Of a stretch of DNA of 35,866 bases, positions 16,229 to 25,073 are shown piece by piece. The translations under genes were made by a program, and so were the position numbers. Position 1 is the first letter of the stretch, and every line of letters starts with the position of its first letter. Source of the DNA: Lentisphaeria bacterium (lineage in GTDB: Bacteria > Verrucomicrobiota > Lentisphaeria > Victivallales > UBA1829); the NCBI GenBank assembly GCA_017456495.1, contig JAFTJI010000110.1, positions 1-35,866 on the forward strand. The letters are read 5' to 3'. The notes beneath the pieces were generated by a model. It made no database searches. It was given only the letters and a program-made list of their open reading frames with translations, and had not been told where the DNA came from.

Positions 16229-17422
16229 ATGACCCGTACAGAAAAAGCAGTTGAAGCATACGACAAGTATGTGATGAAGACATATCCGAAAGCCGATATT
16301 CTTTTTGTAAAAGGCGACGGCTGTAAGCTGTGGGATGGCGAAGGAAGAGAGTATCTCGACTTCAGTTCCGGTATTGCTGTGTGCAGTCTTGGGCATGCCA
16401 ATGAAAAAATCGCCGAAGTTGTGGCGGAACAGGCCCGCACCCTCGTTCATGTTTCCAATCTTTTTATGAACGAAAAACAGTGCGCTCTCGCTGAAAAACT
16501 GATCACTCACGGGTTCGATGGAACCTGTTTCTTCTGCAACAGCGGTGCTGAAGCTAACGAAGCCTTGATCAAACTCGCCCGTAAATGGGGCAACGAACAG
16601 GGAAAAAATGAGATCATCACCATGGTCGATTCCTTCCACGGAAGAACCCTTGCAACTCTGGCAGCTACCGGACGCGCAAAGTACCGCAAAGGATTCGGGC
16701 CCGATGTTCAGGGATTCAGCCAGGTTCCCTTCAATGATTTCGAAGCATTGAAAAATGCAATCACCGATAAAACTGCAGCAGTTCTGATGGAACCCGTTCA
16801 GGGCGAAGGCGGGATCATCCCCGCAGACCCGGAATACCTGAAAGCCGTTCGCGAACTCTGTAATGAAAAGAATGTTCTTCTTCTTTTTGATGAAGTTCAG
16901 TGCGGAACCGGACGTACCGGAACTCTGTTCGCATGGCAGAATTACGGAATCGAACCGGATGCGCTTTCCATGGCAAAAGCGATCGGAAACGGGTTCCCGT
17001 TGGCATGTATGATCGCTCAGCGGAAATATTCTAATGTTCTCACCCCGGGAACTCACGCAAGCACCTTTGGCGGAACCGCGCTTGCTTCAGCAGTCGGCTG
17101 CTGCGTTGTGGATATGCTTTGCGAAGGCGGCGTGCTGGAAAACTGCCGCAAGCAGGGCGAATATCTCATGAAACGGCTCTCATCTTTCGTTGGAAAATAT
17201 CCTTTTGTGAAGGAAGTTCGCGGAAAAGGTTTGATGATCGGGATCGACCTGACATTTGCACCTTCCGCTGAAGTTCTGCCCGCATTGCGTGAAAAAGGGT
17301 TGATCGCGCTCCCCGCAGGCGAAACTGTGCTGCGCCTCGTGCCCGCATTGACCGTCACCGAAGAAGAATGTGAAAAAGCTGTTCAGATCATTGATTCTGT
17401 TTTTGCAGAGATCAAAGCATAA
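16229..17422 (+). CDS. argD: Acetylornithine aminotransferase
   Basis: A 397-residue PLP enzyme of aminotransferase class III. It converts N-acetylglutamate semialdehyde to N-acetylornithine in arginine synthesis. Visible landmarks are FSSGIAVCSLGH, CNSGAEANEALIKLAR, FHGRTLATLAATG, EPVQGEGG (about 188-195), LLFDEVQCGTGRTG with D221 contacting the PLP ring nitrogen, and MAKAIGNGFP with the Schiff-base Lys250. Length and motif spacing are normal. AAGGAAA lies about 10 bases before the ATG. It is followed 22 bp later by argF, consistent with an arginine operon. Confidence 0.95.
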   Translation: MTRTEKAVEAYDKYVMKTYPKADILFVKGDGCKLWDGEGREYLDFSSGIAVCSLGHANEKIAEVVAEQARTLVHVSNLFMNEKQCALAEKLITHGFDGTCFFCNSGAEANEALIKLARKWGNEQGKNEIITMVDSFHGRTLATLAATGRAKYRKGFGPDVQGFSQVPFNDFEALKNAITDKTAAVLMEPVQGEGGIIPADPEYLKAVRELCNEKNVLLLFDEVQCGTGRTGTLFAWQNYGIEPDALSMAKAIGNGFPLACMIAQRKYSNVLTPGTHASTFGGTALASAVGCCVVDMLCEGGVLENCRKQGEYLMKRLSSFVGKYPFVKEVRGKGLMIGIDLTFAPSAEVLPALREKGLIALPAGETVLRLVPALTVTEEECEKAVQIIDSVFAEIKA

Positions 17423-17444
17423 ATAAGTACAAGGAGATAACACC

Positions 17445-18356
17445 ATGAACAAAGATTTACTTTCATGTGCGGATCTTACCCATGATGATTTTGTCAAACT
17501 GATGGAGCTTTCCGCCAAGATCAAGCGCGAAAGAGGAACTCCTCAAGCGGCAAAACCCCTTGCCGGAAAAAGCATTGGTTTGATTTTTGCCAAAGCCTCC
17601 ACCCGTACACGCGTCTCTTTTGAGATCGGTGTCCAGGAACTCGGCGGATATCCCATCTATCTGGAAAGCGGAAAAACCCAGATGGGCAGAGGCGAAACCA
17701 TTCCCGATACTGCAAAAGTTCTGGAACGTTACCTGCACGGAATCGTGATCCGTACCTTCGCTCAGGCTGATGTGGAAGGTCTTGCAGCAAACTCCAAATA
17801 TCCTGTCATCAACGCTCTCACCGATGACTATCATCCCTGCCAGGTTCTCACCGACATGTTCACCATGCTGGAATACAAAGGAAAACTGGAAGGTTTGAAG
17901 ATGGCATATCTCGGCGATGGCGCAAGCAATATGGCAAACTCTCTGATGCTTGTCTGCCAGCTCGCAGGTGTCGATCTCGCGATCGGTGCTCCCGAAGAAT
18001 ACCGTCCCAGCCAGAAGATCATGGATCGCAATCTTGGTCCCGGAAAATGCTCCTGGACAACCGATCCTTACGAAGCTGTGAAAGATGCTGATTTCATCTA
18101 TACAGACGTCTGGGTCAGCATGGGATTTGAAGAAGAAGCAAAGGAACGCATCAAAGTTCTCAAGCCCTATCAGCTGGACATGGCAAAGCTGAAAGCTGCA
18201 AAGCCCGATGCAAAAGTCATGCACTGTCTCCCTGCACACCGCGGCGATGAAATCACCGATGAAGTCATGGATTGCGACCAGTCTATCGTCTTCGACGAAG
18301 CAGAAAACCGTCTGCATGTTCAGAAAGCGATCATGACAATGCTCATGGGTAACTGA
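17445..18356 (+). CDS. argF: Ornithine carbamoyltransferase
   Basis: A 303-residue transcarbamoylase making citrulline from ornithine and carbamoyl phosphate. Signature motifs are STRTR at 52-56 (carbamoyl-phosphate site), HPCQ at 130-133, and HCLP at 260-263 (catalytic Cys of the ornithine loop). AAGGAGA lies 8 bases before the ATG. Downstream of argD in the same operon, it indicates a biosynthetic rather than catabolic role. Confidence 0.96.
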   Translation: MNKDLLSCADLTHDDFVKLMELSAKIKRERGTPQAAKPLAGKSIGLIFAKASTRTRVSFEIGVQELGGYPIYLESGKTQMGRGETIPDTAKVLERYLHGIVIRTFAQADVEGLAANSKYPVINALTDDYHPCQVLTDMFTMLEYKGKLEGLKMAYLGDGASNMANSLMLVCQLAGVDLAIGAPEEYRPSQKIMDRNLGPGKCSWTTDPYEAVKDADFIYTDVWVSMGFEEEAKERIKVLKPYQLDMAKLKAAKPDAKVMHCLPAHRGDEITDEVMDCDQSIVFDEAENRLHVQKAIMTMLMGN

Positions 18357-18381
18357 ATCTGAATCATATCATCTATTGATG

Positions 18382-18421
18382 TCCTGAACTTTTGAGTTTC
18401 AGAAGTTCAGGATTTTTTTTT
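18382..18421 (+). terminator. Intrinsic terminator after argF
   Basis: TCCTGAACTT (18382-18391) and AAGTTCAGGA (18403-18412) form a perfect 10-bp stem with an 11-base loop, followed directly by a T-run. Confidence 0.93.
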
Positions 18422-18518
18422 ATACTTATTTTGAAGACTTTTGAAACGGTCTCTTTACATCACCAAAAAATATATAAAATGAATAACTTCCAGTAAACTA
18501 AAGAAACTATATTACGCG

Positions 18519-18554
18519 TTATTTACTCTAAAGTTCTTGAAGGAGCGTAAATAA
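18519..18554 (+). promoter_or_regulatory. Inverted repeat framing the ribosome site of the glycosyltransferase gene
   Basis: TTATTTAC (18519-18526) and GTAAATAA (18547-18554) are perfect inverted repeats. The 20-base interval contains the AAGGAG ribosome site, and the right arm runs into the ATG. It could be a translational hairpin or an operator for the response regulator encoded downstream. Confidence 0.45.
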
Positions 18555-19915
18555 TGATATCGGAAAGTAAAATTTTTCTTTTTTTTCTTTGGGTGTGCAG
18601 TATTTTTCTTTTATCAAGTCGTTTTCTGATTGATTTATCAACTCCAATGATTGTTTTTCCCGGCTGGTTTCTCGTGCTTGGAATTGTTACGGGCTGTCTT
18701 GTATTGATCTACTATCTGTACATTACATGTTGTTTATTCTTTTATCAACCACACCGGAGTGCCGCGGATTCATCAATTCCCCGCTGTACGGTAATTGTTC
18801 CAGCCTATAACGAGGGGAAACATGTTGCAGAAACACTGAAAAGTCTTCTGTTGTCTGACTATCCTGCAGACCGTTTCGAGATCATTGCCGTTGATGACGG
18901 ATCAGTGGATGATACGTTCTACTGGATCAATGAAATTGCAAAGACTGCCCCGGACCGGATCTCTGTTATCAGATTTAAGAAAAACCGGGGAAAAAAGCAT
19001 GGTTTGTATATTGGTTTTCTCAAATCCAGGAGTGATATAGTCGTAACGGTGGATAGTGATACCGTATTGGAATCTGATACATTGAAACAACTTACAGCAC
19101 CCTTTTCAGATCCGGAAATTGGCGGAGTTGCCGGGAATATCAGAGTTAAGAATCTGAAATCCGGTATTCTTCCGAAAATGATGGATATTGGATTTTTGTT
19201 CGGGTTCGATGTGATTCGCAGTGCGCAAAGCATAACAGGGTGTGTTATGTGTACTCCCGGTGCATTGAGTGCTTACCGGAAGAGCATAGTTCTTCCCTTT
19301 TTGGAAGAATGGCTGAATCAGAAATTTCTGGGTGTGCCGGCGACAATAGGTGAAGATCGTGCGATTGCTACCATGATTCTTCAACGGGGAAAAAAGATCG
19401 TATTCCAACAGAATGCGGTTGCTTATACATGTATTCCAGCCGGTTATCGTCAGTTTTCAAAAATGCTGATCAGATGGACCCGGAGTGATATCCGGGAGAA
19501 CTTTATCATGTTTTTGCATGCGTTCAGGAGATTTCAATTGTGTCACAGGCAGATCGGGTTGCAATTCCATGTATTGTTTCAATGTCTCAATACACTGCTT
19601 CCCGGCATATTTCTGCTTATGCTTCCGGGATTTTTTTTCAGCGGACCGGAAATATTTCTGAATTTGCTTTATGTTTCTGTCGCGGGGGCATGTATCAGTG
19701 CTTTGATTCCAGTTTTTCTGTATGCGGTAAGAGTTTCTTTTCTGTCATCGGTCTGGGGGATTGTTTTTGCCGTTTTTAATATATTTTTCCTGTCATGGAT
19801 TGTACCATTCTCTTTTATGACGTTACGGAACGGAAGTTGGCTGACGAGGTCTGCCGTTCAGAAAAAATCATACTGTGCAGAAAAGAGAGAGTTAAAAATA
19901 CACAGAACTGAATAG
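18554..19915 (+). CDS. Membrane family 2 glycosyltransferase (hyaluronan/cellulose-synthase-like)
   Basis: A 453-residue processive-type GT-A glycosyltransferase. Two hydrophobic segments (about 5-25 and 35-62) precede the catalytic domain. This has TVIVPAYNEG, VDDGS (114-118), VDSDT with D167/D169 binding the nucleotide sugar and metal, and GEDR at 266-269. Three to four C-terminal membrane segments follow (about 340-435). The expected QxxRW motif appears as MLIRW (304-308), lacking the Gln. It probably makes and extrudes a beta-linked polysaccharide across the inner membrane. AAGGAG precedes the ATG. It is followed 11 bp later by a response regulator gene, suggesting signal-controlled exopolysaccharide production. 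Confidence 0.88.
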   Translation: MISESKIFLFFLWVCSIFLLSSRFLIDLSTPMIVFPGWFLVLGIVTGCLVLIYYLYITCCLFFYQPHRSAADSSIPRCTVIVPAYNEGKHVAETLKSLLLSDYPADRFEIIAVDDGSVDDTFYWINEIAKTAPDRISVIRFKKNRGKKHGLYIGFLKSRSDIVVTVDSDTVLESDTLKQLTAPFSDPEIGGVAGNIRVKNLKSGILPKMMDIGFLFGFDVIRSAQSITGCVMCTPGALSAYRKSIVLPFLEEWLNQKFLGVPATIGEDRAIATMILQRGKKIVFQQNAVAYTCIPAGYRQFSKMLIRWTRSDIRENFIMFLHAFRRFQLCHRQIGLQFHVLFQCLNTLLPGIFLLMLPGFFFSGPEIFLNLLYVSVAGACISALIPVFLYAVRVSFLSSVWGIVFAVFNIFFLSWIVPFSFMTLRNGSWLTRSAVQKKSYCAEKRELKIHRTE

Positions 19916-19926
19916 GGTGATAAAAA

Positions 19927-20595
19927 ATGAAGATCCTGATAGTAGAAGATGACAATAAGATAGCGGCATTTGTTCAGAAAGCATTGAAGGAAGCCGGCTA
20001 TATGACAGTTCATGCTGAAGATGGGAAAGAAGGTCTTGCTTTTGCATCCGTACACTCTGTTGATCTCGCCATAATTGATCTTATGCTTCCTCTGATGAGC
20101 GGGATGTCTTTGATAAAGGAGATTCGGAATACCGGAAAATGTTTTCCTATCATAGTTCTCAGTGCAAAAGATTCCGTTCAGGATAAGGTTGAAGCTCTGA
20201 TCGCGGGGGCGGATGTATATCTTGCAAAACCATTTTCCATTTCAGAACTTCTGGCAAATATTCACGCTCAGCTCCGCCGTTTTGCCATGGTGACTGAACC
20301 ATCTTCATTGACGATCAAAGATCTTACCATAGATCTGCTCTCCCGTAAAGTTTTCCGTGATAATTGCGAGATTGAACTTCCTCCGCGCGAGTTCGCTCTT
20401 CTGGAATATTTAATGCGGAATGCTGGCAGAGTTGTAACAAAAAGTATGATTATTGAACATGTCTGGGAATATAATTTCGATCCGGAAACTCCAATCGTGG
20501 AAACAAGAATACATAAACTCCGCAAGAAAATAGATGAGCCGTTCAACGATCAGCTGATTCATACGGTCCGAGGCGTCGGATATGTGCTGGAATGA
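19927..20595 (+). CDS. OmpR/PhoB-family response regulator
   Basis: A 222-residue two-component regulator. The receiver domain (1-115) has the acidic pair D8/D9, phospho-acceptor D51 (AIIDLMLP), S79 and K101 (LAKPF). The winged-helix DNA-binding domain occupies about 125-222 and ends HTVRGVGYVLE, as in CusR/PhoB-type proteins. No histidine kinase gene follows, although the RR stop overlaps an ATG (ATGA) in the usual kinase position. That frame stops after 14 codons. The only linked gene is the upstream glycosyltransferase, the likeliest regulated target. Confidence 0.93.
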   Translation: MKILIVEDDNKIAAFVQKALKEAGYMTVHAEDGKEGLAFASVHSVDLAIIDLMLPLMSGMSLIKEIRNTGKCFPIIVLSAKDSVQDKVEALIAGADVYLAKPFSISELLANIHAQLRRFAMVTEPSSLTIKDLTIDLLSRKVFRDNCEIELPPREFALLEYLMRNAGRVVTKSMIIEHVWEYNFDPETPIVETRIHKLRKKIDEPFNDQLIHTVRGVGYVLE

Positions 20596-20636
20596 TCAAA
20601 ATGTTTTTTGAAGACATTTTCAACAGCCTTCTGTAA
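20592..20636 (+). other. Aborted frame overlapping the response-regulator stop, possible kinase remnant
   Basis: ATG at 20592 overlaps the regulator stop as ATGA and encodes only 14 residues (MIKMFFEDIFNSLL) before TAA. The same frame continues open for about 20 more codons to 20699. ATGA overlaps are typical of regulator-kinase pairs, so this may be the residue of a lost kinase gene. It is too short for homology to be judged. Confidence 0.2.
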
Positions 20637-20704
20637 ATCTCTTTTGCAATCTGGCACCGATCAGACAGCAATATCTTCTTTCTGGAAATCATTCCGTAAT
20701 TTAA

Positions 20705-21466
20705 CTATATTTTTCCGGTCGTCAGACAGAGCGGGTGATCGTTGTGCTGAATGATTTGCGTTTCGATCCCGAAAACATCCCGGATGATCTCCGGTTTCAT
20801 GACCTCCTGCGGTGTCCCGGAAATATGTATTTTTTTGTCTTTCAGAAATACCATGCGGTCGGAGCAGATTGCTGCAAGTGAAAGATCATGCAGCACCATC
20901 AGAACAGAAATGTTCCGTTCCCGGTTCAGCCGTTTGATCAGTTCCAGAATTTCAAACTGACACTTTACATCGAGGTAGGTTGTCGGTTCATCCAACAGGA
21001 GAAGTTCGGGGGATTGCGCCAGCGTCATGGCAAGACGCGCCCGCTGCCGTTCTCCGCCGGAGAGTGATGAAACAACGCGGTTTTGCAAGACGGTCATCTC
21101 TGTATCTTCCAGTGCCGATTGAACATGCTTTTCCCGTTCGGCAGAAGAATCTCTGTAGGGATAACGCCCCAGCGAGACCAGCTCTTTCACTGTCATACCG
21201 GACGGAACTTCAGCTGATTGAGAGAGGAGTGCGATCCGTTGAGCCAGTTTTTTGCCCGGGATGGAAAGCAGCTCTTTCCCGTCCAGCAGAACTTTTCCGG
21301 AAAATGGTTTCTGGAGCCGTCCGGCAATTTTCAGAAGCGTTGATTTTCCGCATCCGTTGGGACCGAGAACAGTGACGATCTCCCCGGCATTGATCTGAAG
21401 AGAGATATTTTCCAGAATCAGATTTTTTCCGTAGCCGCCGGAAATATTTTGCAGTTCAAACTTCAT
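20705..21466 (-). CDS. ABC transporter ATP-binding protein (iron-chelate/B12 type)
   Basis: A 253-residue ATPase of the FecE/BtuD class. The Walker A motif GPNGCGKST is at 35-43, a Q-loop (LLSQS) follows, then the signature SLSGGERQR, Walker B LLLLDEPTT, D-loop YLDV and switch His in VLHDLSLAA. It overlaps the 3' end of the permease gene by 11 bp, so the two are translationally coupled. It powers import of an iron-siderophore, haem or cobalamin-like ligand. No periplasmic binding protein or TonB receptor gene is nearby. Confidence 0.93.
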   Translation of the reverse strand: MKFELQNISGGYGKNLILENISLQINAGEIVTVLGPNGCGKSTLLKIAGRLQKPFSGKVLLDGKELLSIPGKKLAQRIALLSQSAEVPSGMTVKELVSLGRYPYRDSSAEREKHVQSALEDTEMTVLQNRVVSSLSGGERQRARLAMTLAQSPELLLLDEPTTYLDVKCQFEILELIKRLNRERNISVLMVLHDLSLAAICSDRMVFLKDKKIHISGTPQEVMKPEIIRDVFGIETQIIQHNDHPLCLTTGKI

Positions 21467-22487
21467 AGCGTGATCTCCTCAAAAGCCAAAGGAAAAAGGG
21501 CGGACCGAGCAATGCCAGCAGAAGTCCGGCGGGGAGTTCCCCCGGCTCTGCAATGATGCGTCCGGCAAAATCACAACCGACGACCAGCGCGGCTCCGAGG
21601 ATCCCGGAGACCGGGAGCAGATACCGATTGTCCGGTCCTGTGATCATCCGGATCACATGGGGCGCGATCAGCCCGACAAACCCGATCAATCCGGCAGCAC
21701 TGACAGCCGAGGCCGCAAGTAAAGCCGCAATCACGATCAGAGAAAAACGGGTCAGTTCAACTTTCATCCCGAGAGAGGTCGCCGTATCGTCCCCGAGTGC
21801 CAGCACATTGATCCGGGAAGACATAAGGATCGCAAGGATCAATCCGGCTGCCATATACGGGAGAACCCTCAGCAGCTCTTCCATTCCGGCAGCGGAAAGA
21901 GAACCAAATGTAAAGTCAAGAATTTTTCCGGTTTCTTCCGCCCGTATCATCATGATCATACCGGAAATCGCTCCCAGCATGGAAGAGACCGCAACCCCTG
22001 CAAGGACGAGTCGGACAGGATCCGTTCCGCGCCGCCATGCAAGAGCATAGATGATCAGTGCCGCTGCCATTGCCCCGGCAAACGAAGCCGGCATTTGCAG
22101 ACCAAGGTGTTGAGGGTACATGAGCAGGATCAGCAGCCCGCAAAGTCCGCCCCCGGAAGAAACTCCGATGATCCCGGGCGACGCAAGCGGGTTCCGCATG
22201 ACACCTTGCAGGATCGCTCCGGAAACCGCCAGACATGCTCCGGTCAAAGCCCCCATCAGGATTCGCGGCAGCCGAATCTCGCAAAGGATCAGCCGTTTCA
22301 ATTCATCGCCTTTCCCGCAGATGACCTGGAAAATATCTTTCATTGTGATGCCGAGTTCGCTCGAGCCCATCTTCCAGCTGAAAAGCATGAGTGTGAGCAG
22401 TCCGGCTGTCAGAAGCAGTGCCAGAATGATTTTACCGGATCTTTTCCGGAAAAATGAAAGGTCTGCATGACCCGCAGTGCATGACAT
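21456..22487 (-). CDS. FecCD-family ABC transporter permease
   Basis: A 343-residue, very hydrophobic permease with about 9-10 membrane spans. Family landmarks are LRLPRILMGALTGACLAVSG near the start, GVMRNPLASPGIIGVSSG, and GLIGFVGLIAPHVIRMITG followed by DNRYLLPVSGILGA. The frame is open for 34 codons upstream, but that stretch reads through the promoter. AAGGAG sits 6 bases before ATG 22487, so I use that start. It precedes and overlaps its ATPase gene. The substrate is probably ferric siderophore, haem or corrinoid. I see no convincing Fur box. Confidence 0.92.
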   Translation of the reverse strand: MSCTAGHADLSFFRKRSGKIILALLLTAGLLTLMLFSWKMGSSELGITMKDIFQVICGKGDELKRLILCEIRLPRILMGALTGACLAVSGAILQGVMRNPLASPGIIGVSSGGGLCGLLILLMYPQHLGLQMPASFAGAMAAALIIYALAWRRGTDPVRLVLAGVAVSSMLGAISGMIMMIRAEETGKILDFTFGSLSAAGMEELLRVLPYMAAGLILAILMSSRINVLALGDDTATSLGMKVELTRFSLIVIAALLAASAVSAAGLIGFVGLIAPHVIRMITGPDNRYLLPVSGILGAALVVGCDFAGRIIAEPGELPAGLLLALLGPPFFLWLLRRSRYEV

Positions 22488-22520
22488 AAAAAACTCCTTT
22501 GAAAAACAATAATTCGAGGG

Positions 22521-22549
22521 AATATACCATAAAAAGCAGTATTTTTCAA
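22521..22549 (-). promoter_or_regulatory. Strong candidate promoter of the iron-type ABC transporter
   Basis: On the minus strand TTGAAA (22544-22549) and TATATT (22521-22526) are separated by the ideal 17 bp, about 25-30 bases before the ribosome site. Confidence 0.65.
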
Positions 22550-22656
22550 AAAGGAAATGAAAAAAATGAAAAAAAAGTCCTGAAATCATTTGCGGAAACC
22601 GTAAATCGTGGCATATTACTATAAATATATAACGAGAAAATGAAGTGGAGTGAATT

Positions 22657-23583
22657 ATGGAAAATGTGAGAAATTTAGTGATCGTCGGAGCCGGTCCAGC
22701 CGGGCTGACCGCTGCGATCTATGCCGGACGCGCAAACCTTAACCCGCTGGTCCTTTCCGGACCTCTTCCGGGTGGGCTGCTGACAAGAACAAGCGATGTG
22801 GAAAACTTCCCCGGGTTCCCCGATGCGATCAACGGATTTGAGTTGATGATGCGTTTGCAGAGTCAGGCGCAGAAATTCAATATTGAAATGAACAGCGAAA
22901 CCATCGAAAGCGCAGAACTCGTCCCCGGCGGTCCTCATAAACTGAAGTTGACCTCCGGCGAAGAGATCCTCTGCAAAGCACTCATCATTGCAACCGGAGC
23001 TGAACCCCGCTGGCTCGGTCTTGAGTCAGAAGAAAAATTCAAAAATCTCGGCGTTTCAGCTTGTGCGACTTGTGACGGCGCGTTTTATCGCGGTATGGAA
23101 GTTGTTGTCATCGGCGGAGGCGACAGCGCGATGGAAGAGGCAAACTTCCTGACCCGCTTTGCTTCTCATGTGACAGTGATCCATCGCAGAGACAGTTTGC
23201 GTGCCTCCAAGATCATGGCGGAACGTGCACTGAGTAATCCGAAGATCTCCTTTGTCTGGAACTCTGTCGTAACGGAGGTCGTCGGGAATACAGATGTCGA
23301 CGGCGTAAAGGTCAAAAATGTTCAGACGGGCGAAGAGAGCCTGATCCCCTGCAAGGGCTGTTTTGTTGCCCTCGGTCATGTTCCCAGCACCAAACCCTTT
23401 GCCGGACAGATCGAGACTGATGAAGCCGGTTTCATCCAGCTGAAAGGCGGAAGTTCCTGCACCTCCATGGAAGGCGTTTTTGCTGCCGGAGACTGTGCTG
23501 ACAGGACTTACCGTCAGGCGATTACCGCTGCCGGAATGGGGTGCCGTGCCGCCATTGATGCGGAACGCTGGCTTGCTGAATAA
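22657..23583 (+). CDS. trxB: Thioredoxin-disulfide reductase
   Basis: A 308-residue FAD/NADPH flavoenzyme reducing thioredoxin. The FAD-binding motif is VGAGPAGLTAAIYAGRA (10-26), the redox pair is C136-A-T-C139, and the NADPH motif is VVVIGGGDSAMEEA. The C-terminal FAD motif is GVFAAGDCAD. Length is normal for the low-molecular-weight class. GGAG lies 7 bases before the ATG. The DppB-like permease starts 15 bp downstream and may be read through from this gene. Confidence 0.96.
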   Translation: MENVRNLVIVGAGPAGLTAAIYAGRANLNPLVLSGPLPGGLLTRTSDVENFPGFPDAINGFELMMRLQSQAQKFNIEMNSETIESAELVPGGPHKLKLTSGEEILCKALIIATGAEPRWLGLESEEKFKNLGVSACATCDGAFYRGMEVVVIGGGDSAMEEANFLTRFASHVTVIHRRDSLRASKIMAERALSNPKISFVWNSVVTEVVGNTDVDGVKVKNVQTGEESLIPCKGCFVALGHVPSTKPFAGQIETDEAGFIQLKGGSSCTSMEGVFAAGDCADRTYRQAITAAGMGCRAAIDAERWLAE

Positions 23584-23598
23584 GGAAGATCCCCCCAG

Positions 23599-24876
23599 AT
23601 GTTACGGTATATCCTGCGACGCAGTGCGTACTCCATCCTTATCATGTTTGGAGTACTGCTGCTGACCTTTTTGCTTTTCCGGGTCGCAGCCGGCGATCCT
23701 GCTGCGGCTGTTCTCGGAAAAAATCCCTCTGCGGAAGAGTTGGAGCTGATGCGGAACAAACTTGGAACATCCAAGCCGCTGCTATTTGGCACCAGCCGTC
23801 CGACTCTCCGGTATGCAGGGGGAGACTTCGCAGGTGAAAAGCCGCTTCCAAAAAGAGCAACTCTTTGCGGTTCAGTGAAATGCACCGGAAACGGATTGCT
23901 TTTTGAGCCGGGGGCATCATTAAAGATCCCGCAGGAGTTCAGCTCAGATGCTCCTGTAACGGTTCATCTGGAAGGGAAAAATGGAAAAAAAGTGGATGAA
24001 CTTTCGCAACATATTGATAATGAATCAAATGTAGTGATTTCGAACAATACCTCTGCTCCGGTTGTCGTTCAGAAGATCCATTATACTGTTCCGACAAAAG
24101 GATTTTTCGATACGCAGTTTTTCGATGCGTTCAGGGAAGTGATCTCTTTTCAGAAAACATTTCCGTATGTCCGGATTTTCAATTTTGGCGAAACTCTTCT
24201 GACGCGTGAGCCGATCAATGAAGTTCTTCTTCGCGGGATGGGGGCTTCTCTCTGTCTGATGATTCCCGTTTTTTTGGGGGAGCTGATTGTCGGGATCGTG
24301 CTTGCCATGCTTTCGGCAGGTTTCCGGGGGACGTGGGTAGACCGTTCCCTGATGTTTCTTTCTGTTGCGGGAATGAGTATCAGTTATCTTGCGCTAATTA
24401 TTGCCTGTCAATGGTTTTTCGGGTATTGGCTCAACTGGTTCCCTGTCTGGGGATGGGGAGAACCCCAGCATCTGTTTCTGCCTGTGCTTGTGGGGATCAT
24501 CAGCGGAACCGGCGGTGGGGTCCGATTCTACCGGACAGTGTTTTTGAATGAGATGAACAAAGAATATTTGCGGACGGCGATTTCCAAAGGCTGCAGTTCC
24601 ACGATCGTCTATTTCCGGCATTTGCTGCGGAACGCGGCGATCCCAATTATGACGCGGGCTTCAGCGATCCTGCCGTTTCTGTTTACGGGCAGTCTGCTGC
24701 TTGAGAGTTTTTTCGGGATTCCCGGACTCGGTTACAAGGGAGTGGATGCTCTGAACAGCTCTGACCTGCAGTTGCTGAAAGCGTTGGTCATTCTAGGTTC
24801 ATTTCTGTTTGTTTTTATCAATCTTATAGCCGATATTCTGTATGCCTGGGCAGATCCCCGTGTCCGTCCTGAGTAA
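23599..24876 (+). CDS. DppB/OppB-like ABC permease with extra periplasmic domain
   Basis: A 425-residue permease of the peptide/nickel transporter family. The N-terminal span (10-31) and GDPAAAVLGKNPSAEELE are standard, as is the C-terminal core with YLRTAISKGCSSTIVYFRHLLRNAAIPI (the coupling helix) and GIPGLGYKGVDAL. Between residues about 62 and 170 there is a roughly 105-residue beta-rich insertion, absent from E. coli DppB, that replaces part of the first periplasmic loop. No DppC, binding protein or ATPase lies beside it. The partner subunits must be elsewhere, or the gene may be a leftover. Confidence 0.85.
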   Translation: MLRYILRRSAYSILIMFGVLLLTFLLFRVAAGDPAAAVLGKNPSAEELELMRNKLGTSKPLLFGTSRPTLRYAGGDFAGEKPLPKRATLCGSVKCTGNGLLFEPGASLKIPQEFSSDAPVTVHLEGKNGKKVDELSQHIDNESNVVISNNTSAPVVVQKIHYTVPTKGFFDTQFFDAFREVISFQKTFPYVRIFNFGETLLTREPINEVLLRGMGASLCLMIPVFLGELIVGIVLAMLSAGFRGTWVDRSLMFLSVAGMSISYLALIIACQWFFGYWLNWFPVWGWGEPQHLFLPVLVGIISGTGGGVRFYRTVFLNEMNKEYLRTAISKGCSSTIVYFRHLLRNAAIPIMTRASAILPFLFTGSLLLESFFGIPGLGYKGVDALNSSDLQLLKALVILGSFLFVFINLIADILYAWADPRVRPE

Positions 24877-24962
24877 AATGATGGAAATATTCTGTTTATC
24901 ATAGAGTTGCAAAAGTTTTACCGGAAAAAAGTTAAATTATTGAAAATAAATCTGTTTCAGGG

Positions 24963-24991
24963 TTGCAATTTCCTCTTTGAAGTGCTATATT
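24963..24991 (+). promoter_or_regulatory. Candidate promoter of ptsH-ptsI
   Basis: TTGCAA (24963-24968) and TATATT (24986-24991) are separated by 17 bp, about 80 bases before the ptsH ATG. Confidence 0.65.
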
Positions 24992-25073
24992 ACAGGGATT
25001 TCTGAATATTCTTTTTCCGGGAATGGTTTGCGGGAAAAGATGCGTTCAGAGAAATGACCCTGGAGTTTACAAA

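Noticed and set aside
16145..17056. 303-codon frame antisense to argD
   Set aside because: Mirror frame of argD without a ribosome site or recognisable domain.
22488..22589. 34-codon N-terminal extension of the FecCD permease
   Set aside because: It reads through a good promoter and ribosome site; the translation is Phe-rich and not family-like.
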